The notes beneath the pieces are model-generated. The model ran no database searches and was not told the origin of the DNA. It saw only the letters and a list, made by a program, of their open reading frames with translations. A DNA stretch of 64,000 nt. Source: Planctomycetota bacterium. GTDB lineage: Bacteria > Planctomycetota > UBA1135 > UBA2386. This document shows positions 40,562 to 48,585 of this stretch, piece by piece (position 1 is the stretch's first letter; every line of letters begins with the position of its first letter). The position numbers and the translations under genes are program-made. The DNA is taken from assembly GCA_020849665.1 (NCBI GenBank), contig JADLFX010000011.1, forward strand, positions 1-64,000. Direction: 5' to 3'.

Positions 40562-41614
40562 TCAGGACGCCACGGGCAGGGCGATCTCCAGGAGCACGGT
40601 GCGGTCGGCGCGGCGGCGGGCCAGCGCCTCGCCGCCATGCGCGTGGACGATGGTCTGCACGAGGAGCAGGCCCAGCCCGAGGCTGGTGTTGCGCAGGACG
40701 CGGCCGAGCCTGTGGGGTTCGAAGGTCGGTGGCAGCTGCCAGTCGGCGATGGCCGGCGCGAGCAGTTCGAGGTGCAGGATCACGCGATCGCCCTCGACCC
40801 TGGCGGTGAGGCCGCGCAGCGGTTCCTGGCGGGCGATCTCGATCGCGCAGCGCAGCAGGTGCTCGAGGGCGGCACCCAGCAGCTCGGGATCGCCGCGCAG
40901 CGCCGCGTCGGTGGCGGTGGGGTCGAGGAAGAGGGCGACCTCGCAGCCCACCCGCGCGCGCACCGTGCGCGTCGCCTCCGTGAGCAGGGCGGCGAGGCCG
41001 AGGCGCTGGCCCTGACCCAGCGCGCACACGGCACGGGTGAACGTGCGCACCTTCTCCATCGCGGCGTGGATGCGCTGCAGGCTCGAGTCCATGGCGCGCA
41101 GGCGGCCCTGCATGTCCGTGACCTTGCCTTCCCCGCCGCCCTGCTGGATCAGCTGCAGGTGTCCGGCCACGAAGAGCAGCGGGTTGTTCACCTCGTCGGA
41201 GATCGCGCGGGCGAACTCGACCAGGACCTCCATCGCCTCGGCGGCGAGGGGATGCGTGACCAGACCCAGCGCCTCGGCGACGTCCTCCGGGGCGAACGGC
41301 TGCAGCAGCAGCGCGGCGCCCAGTTGGCGTGCCATGGGCTTGAGCACCGCCTCGCGCTCGCGCGCCACGACCAGCACCACGCTGAGTGCCGGCTGCAGGC
41401 TGCGCAGGAGGCGCAGGGCGCCGATCTCCGCCTCGCCGGGCTCGCCCTGCGCGTGGATCAGGACGCGCGGTTGGAAGTGCAGGATCGCCTCGCCGTCCGC
41501 GAACAGGTCCGCGAACGCCCGGACCAGCGGGCGGCTGGGCAGCGAGTGCAGCGCCGTGAGGAGCTGACCCGGCTCGCCGGACACCATGGCGATGCGAGGC
41601 TGTCCGACGTTCAT
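40562..41614 (-). CDS. Histidine-kinase-like protein with degenerate H, N and G1 boxes
   Basis: EFARAISDEVNNPLLFVAGHLQLI (Asp at the His position); ...FEPHRLGRVLRNTSLGLGLLLVQTIVHAHGG retains the G2 region; adjacent to the sigma-54 activator. Confidence 0.8.
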   Translation of the reverse strand: MNVGQPRIAMVSGEPGQLLTALHSLPSRPLVRAFADLFADGEAILHFQPRVLIHAQGEPGEAEIGALRLLRSLQPALSVVLVVAREREAVLKPMARQLGAALLLQPFAPEDVAEALGLVTHPLAAEAMEVLVEFARAISDEVNNPLLFVAGHLQLIQQGGGEGKVTDMQGRLRAMDSSLQRIHAAMEKVRTFTRAVCALGQGQRLGLAALLTEATRTVRARVGCEVALFLDPTATDAALRGDPELLGAALEHLLRCAIEIARQEPLRGLTARVEGDRVILHLELLAPAIADWQLPPTFEPHRLGRVLRNTSLGLGLLLVQTIVHAHGGEALARRRADRTVLLEIALPVAS

Positions 41615-41748
41615 CGTGCTTGCGTGCGAGAAGGTCCCCGGCGGCGCGAGGGGTGCGCCACGGCGCCGCAGCGTAGCCCGCGCACGGCGACGTGCCATTG
41701 GCGCCGCGCACGCAATCCGGAGGGCCGATCCGGCCGATAGGAAGCGCG

Positions 41749-42189
41749 ATGCCCATGAGCGAATACCCGGCCGGACCGTGCACGCGCTGTGGCTCCGCCG
41801 TCGAGGACGGCCGGTGCCCGCGCTGCACGGGTGGCGACGAGCACGGCGCGCGCCTCGTGGCACTGCCGACCCTGCGCGATGGGGCGGCGCGGAGCTCGGG
41901 CCCGGTACGCCTGGTGCGCGAGTACAAGGGCGCGACGGTCAGCGACCTGCTGATGCGCGACGAGGCGGTGGCGAACCGTCTGCCGGGTGAGCTGCGTGGC
42001 GTGCTCGACGCGGTGCGGGAGGGCAATCTCGCTGCAGCGGAACAGGCGCTGGACTCCGCCTTGGGAAGGGTGCTGCGCGGCCCGGGTGCGGCGCGCTCGC
42101 GGCGCCGGGCGGTCTGGTTCTGGGTGGTCGTCGGACTCTGGTTCCTGATGTTGGCGACCCTGCTCGTCCTGCACTCGCGCGGGCTCTGA
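41749..42189 (+). CDS. Small protein with N-terminal zinc ribbon and C-terminal TM anchor
   Basis: CTRCGSAVEDGRCPRC; C-terminal SRRRAVWFWVVVGLWFLMLATLLVLHSRGL. Confidence 0.6.
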   Translation: MPMSEYPAGPCTRCGSAVEDGRCPRCTGGDEHGARLVALPTLRDGAARSSGPVRLVREYKGATVSDLLMRDEAVANRLPGELRGVLDAVREGNLAAAEQALDSALGRVLRGPGAARSRRRAVWFWVVVGLWFLMLATLLVLHSRGL

Positions 42190-42298
42190 TGACGCCGCCC
42201 GGCGAGGTCCGTATGGTGAGCGGCGCAGTGCGAGACCCATCGATCCGACCGGTCTGCCGGGGCCCCGGCCAGGGCGCGCGACGCGTGCCGCGCACGAG

Positions 42299-43333
42299 GT
42301 GCCAGACGTGAATCCGGACGCGAGCGGCGCGCCTGCCACGGATCCGGCGCGACGTAATCCGGTCGATCCCGGTCCGGCCGCCGCGCTGCACCTCAGCGTC
42401 GTGGTGCCGCTGTTCAACGAGGAGCGCAACGTCCCCGTGCTGCACGAGGCCCTGACCCACGCGCTGCGCGGCATCGGCTGCACCTACGAGATCGTGGTGG
42501 TCGACGACGGCTCCAGCGACGGCACGCCGCAGCTGCTGCGCGCCCTGGCGCAGGACGATCCGCACCTGCGCGTGATCCAGTTCCGGCGCAACTACGGGCA
42601 GACCGCGGCGATGTCGGCCGGCTTCGACCACGCGCGCGGCGAGTACGTCGTGTCGATGGACGGCGACCTGCAGAACGACCCTGCGGACATCCCGCGGCTG
42701 CTCGCGCTGCTGGAGGAGGGCTACGACATCGTGTGCGGATGGCGCCGGCACCGGAAGGACGCGTGGCTGTCGCGCCTCCTGCCCTCCAAGCTGGCCAACT
42801 TCCTGATCCGCCGTGCCACGCGCGTGCCGATCCACGACACCGGGTGCTCGCTGAAGGCGTATCGGGCCTGGGTGGTGCGCAGCCTCGACCTGTACTCCGA
42901 CATGCACCGCTTCATCGCCGCGCTCGCCGCGGGCCTCGGCGCGCGCGTCGCGGAGATCCCGGTACGCCATCATCCGCGCCGCTATGGCCGGTCCAAGTAC
43001 GGGCTCGGCCGGATCTTCCGGGTCGTGGCCGACCTGTTGACGATCAAGATGCTGATCCAGTTCTCGGCTCACCCGATCCGCTGGTTCACGCTCCTGGCGC
43101 TGCCCCTGCTGCTGGCCTCCCCCGCGCTCCTGGTGATCGGCACGTTCCGCTTCGACGCCGGGGCCATCGAGCTGGCCAGCCGCTTCGACACCTACTACAT
43201 GACCGCCGCCGCGGTGACGACGATGGTGGCGGTGAACGTCTTCCTGCTGGGTTTCCTGGCCGAGCTGCAGATCCGTGCCTCGCGCTTCTTCGCGCGCCGG
43301 ATCTCGGTGGCCGCCAAGGAGGCCGCACAGTGA
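42299..43333 (+). CDS. GT2 glycosyltransferase (polyisoprenyl-phosphate type) with C-terminal TM helices
   Basis: LSVVVPLFNEERNVPVLHEAL; IVVVDDGSSDGT; VSMDGDLQNDPADIP; two C-terminal TM helices. Confidence 0.9.
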   Translation: MPDVNPDASGAPATDPARRNPVDPGPAAALHLSVVVPLFNEERNVPVLHEALTHALRGIGCTYEIVVVDDGSSDGTPQLLRALAQDDPHLRVIQFRRNYGQTAAMSAGFDHARGEYVVSMDGDLQNDPADIPRLLALLEEGYDIVCGWRRHRKDAWLSRLLPSKLANFLIRRATRVPIHDTGCSLKAYRAWVVRSLDLYSDMHRFIAALAAGLGARVAEIPVRHHPRRYGRSKYGLGRIFRVVADLLTIKMLIQFSAHPIRWFTLLALPLLLASPALLVIGTFRFDAGAIELASRFDTYYMTAAAVTTMVAVNVFLLGFLAELQIRASRFFARRISVAAKEAAQ

Positions 43334-45471
43334 ATCCCGCCACCGCGTTGCCCCGCCCCCCCGCGCCGGGCGAGGCCGTCACGCCGGTGGCGTCGGCCGG
43401 CACGCCGGAGCGCGCGCCGCTGGTGTCGGTGGTGATCGCCGTGACCGAGAACGGCGTGCCGGTGCGCCAGCTGGTGGAGGCCTATGGCACACCCCTGCGC
43501 GACGCGGCCTACGACCACGAGTTCGTGTTCGTCCTCGACGGCGTGAGCCCGGCGGTCGAGCGCGAAGTGCAGGAGCTGCGCGCCTCCCTGCCGGTGGATT
43601 GGGTGCGGCTGCAGGGCAGCGGCCTGGGGGAGTCGATCGCGCTCTCGGCGGGCGTGGGGCGCGCCGCGGGGCGCTTCATCCTGAACGCACCCCAGTACCT
43701 GCAGGCGGAGCCCGCCGACGTCGTGAAGGTGGTGCAGGCCCTCGAGCAGGGCGCGGACTTCGTGACCACGTGGCGCCATCCGCGCGTGGATCCGTGGTTC
43801 AACCGGCTGCAGTCGCGCTTCTTCAACTGGGTGCTGCGCTTCGTCATGGGCATCCGCTTCCACGACCTCAACTCGTCGCTGCGCGGCATGCGGCGCGAGG
43901 TCCTGGAGGAGGTGAACGTGTACGGCGAGCTGTACCGCTTCCTGCCCGTGCTCGCGCAGCGCCAGGGCTTCCACGTCGTGGAGGTCAAGGTCCGGCATCG
44001 CGAGGAACGCGGGCGCAAGGGCTTCTTCGGGGTCGGCGTCTACACGCGACGCCTGCTCGACATCCTGGCGATCTCGTTCCTGACCCGGTTCACGCAGAAG
44101 CCGCTGCGCTTCTTCGGCATGCTCGGCTTCGCGTCGATGCTGGTCGGATTGGCGCTCTGCGCCATGCCCGTGTGGGAGAAGCTCACCGGCGAGGCCGGCT
44201 TCCAGAACCGGCCGGTCGTCGTGCTGGGCGCGATCCTCGTGGCCTTCGGGATCCAGCTGATCGGGTTCGGGCTGGTGGGGGAGATCATCATCTTCACCCA
44301 GGCCGCGAACCTGCGCGGCTACAAGATCCAGGAGTCAGGGGCCGCGCCCGGGGACGCGGACGCGGCACCCGCAGGCGCGCCCGCCCGCGGCGCGACGCCG
44401 GCCGCGCCCGAGCCGGCCGCGGCGTCCGCCGCGATGCCGGTGCGGGTGCGCGAACTCGTGCCGGGCGAGGACGCACGGTTCGACGCGTTCGTGCGCCAGC
44501 ACCCGCTGGGCACGTTCTTCCACCTCAGCGGCTGGCGCAAGGTGGTGGAGGACGTGTTCCATCACGAGCCCCACTACCTGGTCGCCGAGCAGGGCCGCCA
44601 GTGGCGCGGGGTCCTGCCGCTCTTCCTGGTGCGCAGCCCGTTCCTGGGCCGCAACCTCGTGAGCGTCCCGTACGGCGTGTACGGCGGCGTGCTGGCGGAC
44701 GCGGAGCCCGTGCAGCAGGAGCTGTTGGCGGCGGCGGAGGCGCTGGGACGGGCGCAGCGCGCCGGCTACGTGGAGCTGCGCCATCTCGAGGCGCGCCCGG
44801 GCGAACGGCGCCGCTCGCAGCTCTACGTGACCTTCCGCAAGGTGCTCCCGGCCACCGCCGAGGCCATCCTGCAGGAGATCCCGAAGAAGGCGCGCGCCGA
44901 AGTGCGCCGCGCCCGCGACCGCTTCGGCCTCACCTGCAGGCCCGAGGACGACCTGGCCACGCTGCACCGGCTCTTCTCCGCCAACAAGCGCCGCCTCGGC
45001 TCGCCGTCGCTCCCGCTCGCCTGGTTCGAGGCGCTGCGCGAGGAGTTCGGCCGGCAGGTCGTGGTGCACGTGGTGCGCACGCCGCAGGGCGAGGCGATCG
45101 CCGCGGTGATGAGCTTCTGCCTGGGCGACACGGTGTACGCCTACTACTCGGGCTCGCGCGAGGACCAGCACAAGACCGGCGTCAACGACTTCCTCTACCA
45201 CGAGATCATGCGCTGGGCCCTGGAGCAGGGCTACCGCCGCTTCGACTTCGGCCGCAGCCGCCGGGACACCGGCGCGGCGGCGTTCAAGCGCAACATGGGC
45301 TTCGCCGAGGAGCCCCTGCACTACGAGTACCTGCTGCTCAAGGCCGGGGCGACGCCGCCCGAGTTCCACCCCAGCAACCCGCGCCTCGGCCTGCCGCGCA
45401 AGGTGTGGGCGCACCTGCCGCTCTTCCTCACCGCGCGCCTGGGCAGCCGGCTCTCGCGCTACCTGCCCTGA
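43330..45471 (+). CDS. GT2-like (DXD-lacking) domain fused to FemAB/GNAT-like domain
   Basis: N-terminal part parallels the upstream GT2 (RFILNAPQYLQAEPADVVKVV...FHDLNSSLRGMRREVL); C-terminal part DARFDAFVRQHPLGTFFHLSGWRKVVEDVF...HEIMRWALEQGYRRFDFGRSRRDTGAAAFKRNMGF is FemAB-like; one uninterrupted frame. Confidence 0.85.
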   Translation: MNPATALPRPPAPGEAVTPVASAGTPERAPLVSVVIAVTENGVPVRQLVEAYGTPLRDAAYDHEFVFVLDGVSPAVEREVQELRASLPVDWVRLQGSGLGESIALSAGVGRAAGRFILNAPQYLQAEPADVVKVVQALEQGADFVTTWRHPRVDPWFNRLQSRFFNWVLRFVMGIRFHDLNSSLRGMRREVLEEVNVYGELYRFLPVLAQRQGFHVVEVKVRHREERGRKGFFGVGVYTRRLLDILAISFLTRFTQKPLRFFGMLGFASMLVGLALCAMPVWEKLTGEAGFQNRPVVVLGAILVAFGIQLIGFGLVGEIIIFTQAANLRGYKIQESGAAPGDADAAPAGAPARGATPAAPEPAAASAAMPVRVRELVPGEDARFDAFVRQHPLGTFFHLSGWRKVVEDVFHHEPHYLVAEQGRQWRGVLPLFLVRSPFLGRNLVSVPYGVYGGVLADAEPVQQELLAAAEALGRAQRAGYVELRHLEARPGERRRSQLYVTFRKVLPATAEAILQEIPKKARAEVRRARDRFGLTCRPEDDLATLHRLFSANKRRLGSPSLPLAWFEALREEFGRQVVVHVVRTPQGEAIAAVMSFCLGDTVYAYYSGSREDQHKTGVNDFLYHEIMRWALEQGYRRFDFGRSRRDTGAAAFKRNMGFAEEPLHYEYLLLKAGATPPEFHPSNPRLGLPRKVWAHLPLFLTARLGSRLSRYLP

Positions 45472-45548
45472 GCCGCGACCGGCGCGGTGGCAGATCCCGC
45501 CACCGCGAGGTTGGCGGGCGCGGGCGCCTGCGCGAAGATCCCTCCGCC

Positions 45549-45773
45549 ATGCCCGGCTCCGCGAACGAGACCACCACCTTCTCCCCCGGCCTCATCGGCT
45601 TCTACCTGGCCGTCGGCTTCGCGATGCTCGGCGGCTGCGTGGGCGCGATCGGCGTGTTCCTGCTCGAGGAGAGCGATGCGCGCACGCCGGTGCTGGTGGT
45701 CGGCTGCGCGATGTTCGTCCTGGGCTTCCTCGGCTCGATCCGCTTCCTGAAAGCAGCGCGGCACGAGACGTGA
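45549..45773 (+). CDS. Small two-TM membrane protein
   Basis: MPGSANETTTFSPGLIGFYLAVGFAMLGGCVGAIGVFLLEESDARTPVLVVGCAMFVLGFLGSIRFLKAARHET. Confidence 0.5.
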   Translation: MPGSANETTTFSPGLIGFYLAVGFAMLGGCVGAIGVFLLEESDARTPVLVVGCAMFVLGFLGSIRFLKAARHET

Positions 45774-45858
45774 TCCGCGCGTGCGGATCCCGTCCCGTGC
45801 CGGGATGGGACGCAGCCGGCGGGGCCGCCCTGGCGACCCCGCGGCGCCCCTGGTCGGC

Positions 45859-46045
45859 TCAGCTCTGGATCTTGAAGTAGTGGTTGTTCGAGATCGCGCC
45901 GATGCCCAGCGGCTGCTGCGGGTCGAGGGCGAACACCGGACGCTTGCATGGTCGGGACGGATCCGGCGCGGATCGAGGTGGCTGCGCACCCGGGGGTCGA
46001 AGGCGAGGCTCTCGGAATGGAGCACGCGGCCGCCGCGGATCGCGG
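45859..46045 (-). pseudogene. Possible frameshifted/truncated gene remnant
   Basis: Minus strand reads VAAIRGGRVLHSESLAFDPRVRSHLDPRRIRPDHASV in one frame, then KRPVFALDPQQPLGIGAISNNHYFKIQS* in another; no full-length ORF. Confidence 0.3.
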
Positions 46046-46061
46046 CTACCTGCCGAAAGCA

Positions 46062-46652
46062 TCAGCGCCCCGTCCCGCACTCCCCGTCCAAGCCACCCAG
46101 GATCCATGCCACCGCGCCGGGCAGGTCCTCGGCCACGTGGGCCGGTGGCGATGCCCTGCGCCGCAACTCCGCGAGGTGCTCCTCCCAGGGCTTGCCGCTG
46201 CGGACCAGGATCGTGCGCAGGGGGGTGCCGGCCGCGGGCAGGAGATCGCGTGCGCTGTCGCCGACCAGGAACGAGCGCGCGAGGTCCAGCGCCGGGTAGA
46301 GCCGCACGGCCTCGTGCAGGAGCCCGGGCGCGGGCTTGCGGCAGGCGCATTCCGTGCCGTAGGGGCGGCCCGCAGCCTCGGGATGGTGCGGGCAGTGCAG
46401 GATGGCGTCCAGGGCGTGGCCCACGCGCGCCTGCAGGGCCTCGTGCACCCGTGCCAGCCGGGCCTCGTCGTAGAGGCCCCGCGCGATCCCGGACTGGTTG
46501 GTGAGGACGATGCAGCGGAAGCCCGCGCGGCGCAGGAGCCCGAGCGCCTGCGGCACACCGGGCAGGACCTCCAGCTCGCCCACGTCCGTGACGAACCCCC
46601 GCTCCCGGTTCAGGGTGCCGTCCCGGTCCAGGAACACCGCGCGCTCGCTCAC
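46062..46652 (-). CDS. gmhB: HAD-IIIA phosphatase, D-glycero-D-manno-heptose-1,7-bisphosphate 7-phosphatase-like
   Basis: AVFLDRDGTLNRERGFVTDVGELEVLPGVPQAL; LTNQSGIARGLYDEA; CACRKPAPGLLHEA; FLVGDSARDL; CPHHPE zinc loop. Confidence 0.88.
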   Translation of the reverse strand: MSERAVFLDRDGTLNRERGFVTDVGELEVLPGVPQALGLLRRAGFRCIVLTNQSGIARGLYDEARLARVHEALQARVGHALDAILHCPHHPEAAGRPYGTECACRKPAPGLLHEAVRLYPALDLARSFLVGDSARDLLPAAGTPLRTILVRSGKPWEEHLAELRRRASPPAHVAEDLPGAVAWILGGLDGECGTGR

Positions 46653-46710
46653 CGCGCCACCTGCCCCCCGTGCCGGGGCTGCGCCCGAGCCGCGCGTGGC
46701 GGGCGCCGCG

Positions 46711-47172
46711 TCATTCCCGGGCGCCGGCCGCACCCTCGGGCGCGGCCTGGGAAGCCGGGTCCTCGCGCAGCGGGGCCTGGCCCTCGCGGTAGAGCCGCGC
46801 GTGCACCTCGTGCGGCACGTAGCGCCACTTGATGGCGAACGGCGTCACCACGTCCCCGGCAGTCCAGAAGAACGGGAACGACCACACCTCGATCGCCGCG
46901 GCGCCGTCGATCCACCGCGAGCCGTAGAGCTGGCGGTAGTGGGTGACCTGGCGCTCCTCGTCGCTGAAGCCGCGCTTGCGCAGGGTGATGACGTGGTGGT
47001 CGCCGAAGAAGCCGTCCAGCTCCAGGAGCGCCGGCGTGGTCTTCCCCGTGGGCTGGCCGTCGACCAGGATCTCGGCGCCGGGGGGCGTGCTGGTGACCAG
47101 CACGCTGGGGTCCCCGTCCAGGAACGTGCAGGCCGGGAGGAAGGCCAGCAGTGCGGCAGCCAGGGGGCGCAT
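46711..47172 (-). CDS. PEGA-domain lipoprotein
   Basis: LLAFLPACTFL lipobox; SVLVTSTPPGAEILVDGQPTGKTTPALLEL. Confidence 0.75.
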   Translation of the reverse strand: MRPLAAALLAFLPACTFLDGDPSVLVTSTPPGAEILVDGQPTGKTTPALLELDGFFGDHHVITLRKRGFSDEERQVTHYRQLYGSRWIDGAAAIEVWSFPFFWTAGDVVTPFAIKWRYVPHEVHARLYREGQAPLREDPASQAAPEGAAGARE

Positions 47173-47334
47173 GGATGGATCCTATCGGCATCCGGCTGGC
47201 GGTGGCAGGATGCCGGCGGCCCGAACCTCGCGGTTCCGGCCCGCTGGCCGCTGGACACCGTCCGGCCCGGGTCTATCCTCCGCGCGTCGCCGGATCCGGG
47301 GTCGGCCGGGCCGCGCGCACATCAGGGAGGCGAC

Positions 47335-48453
47335 ATGACGAACACGAGTTTGGGCGGAATCCTCGTTGCGGCGGCGTTGGCCGCGGGTCTCGTGGCGCAG
47401 AGCGCGCCCGACTTCGGGCACGCGAAGGTCAAGAACAAGGAGCTGCGGCTGCGCTGTTTCGGCACCGAGCGCTCGCCCACGTTCGAAGATGCGCTCGCGG
47501 AGGGCGAGGTGTTGGAGGTCGCGAAGGCGGCGGGCGTGCTGCGCCTCGCACGGGTGCCGATGGGACCCACGGGCTACGTGGCCAAGCGCTTCACGTCCGT
47601 CCCCGAGCAGGGCATCGTGCGGCCGCTCGGCAGCGACGTGGCGTTCCGCTATCGCCCGGTCACGGGCGAGGCCCCCGTGACCACGATGGCCAAGGACACG
47701 GCGCTGGTCGTCGTGGGCGAGGCCGGTGAGTGGTGGAAGGTGCGCCACGCGACCGCAGAGACCTGGGTGAGCGAGACCGAGGTCGAATTCGTCACCGATG
47801 CCGCGGCTGCGGAATCGCTCGCCAGACTGGAGGCGCGCCGCCGCGCCGAGGCGCAGGAGGGTTGGACCGCCATCGAGAAGACCTTGGTGGCCAAGCGGCA
47901 GGTCGAGGAGGCCCGCGGCAAGCTGGTGGACTACCAGCGCCGCCTCGTCGAGAGCAGCGCCGAGGCGAAGGGTGACCGCGTGAAGCAGGTGGAGGCCCTG
48001 AACCAGCTCTCTGTGGAGGTGGGTACCCTCGCCGCCACGCTCACGGAGGGCAGCGAGGAGCGCAAGGCCGCCGAGGCGCTGCGCGAGCGCATCGACAAGC
48101 AGGCGCTGATCACGCGCGCGCTGGTGGTGCGCGACGAGCCCCTGCGCCCGGACAAGGAGACGCGCGAACGCCAGATCGTGCGCCCGGCGACTCCCGATCC
48201 CCTGGCCCGGTTCGCGGAGGTCGGCTGGATCCGGGTGGTCCAGAAGGCCGCGCCTGCGGAGCAGGTACGGATCGAGAAGGGCGGGCAGGTGCTGGCCTAC
48301 CTCGTGAACCGCAACCGCCGCTACGACCTGCGCGTCTTCGACGGCGCGGAAGTCGGGATCACGGGCGTCTACGACCGGGACGAAGGCCAGACCGTCCGCA
48401 CGCTCAACGTCGATCGCATGGAGGTGATCACCGCTCCACGTCTGGAGCCGTGA
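47335..48453 (+). CDS. Secreted SH3-like hypothetical protein
   Basis: Signal peptide MTNTSLGGILVAAALAAGLVAQ; purine-rich RBS (gggagg) upstream; SH3-like VVVGEAGEWWKVRHATAETWVSETEVEFV. Confidence 0.7.
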   Translation: MTNTSLGGILVAAALAAGLVAQSAPDFGHAKVKNKELRLRCFGTERSPTFEDALAEGEVLEVAKAAGVLRLARVPMGPTGYVAKRFTSVPEQGIVRPLGSDVAFRYRPVTGEAPVTTMAKDTALVVVGEAGEWWKVRHATAETWVSETEVEFVTDAAAAESLARLEARRRAEAQEGWTAIEKTLVAKRQVEEARGKLVDYQRRLVESSAEAKGDRVKQVEALNQLSVEVGTLAATLTEGSEERKAAEALRERIDKQALITRALVVRDEPLRPDKETRERQIVRPATPDPLARFAEVGWIRVVQKAAPAEQVRIEKGGQVLAYLVNRNRRYDLRVFDGAEVGITGVYDRDEGQTVRTLNVDRMEVITAPRLEP

Positions 48454-48585
48454 TCCCTCGGGGCCGGTCCGCGCGGGTGCGCCCGGGACCCCGCGGGCGA
48501 GGATGCTCCGCCGCGCCCGCCCCGGGCGCGCCGCCGGGCTAGACTCCTCGCGCGGGGAGTCTCCGGCTCTGCCCGCGCGGCCGCG

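Noticed and set aside
41684-41697. Sigma-54-like promoter (TGGCACG...GC) on the minus strand upstream of the pseudokinase
   Set aside because: The -24 element matches well but the -12 GC is one base out of register; too weak to call.
46498-47334. Upstream N-terminal extension of the 651-aa ORF (46498-48453)
   Set aside because: Extension runs antisense to the gmhB and PEGA genes; the ATG at 47335 with RBS and signal peptide is a far better start.
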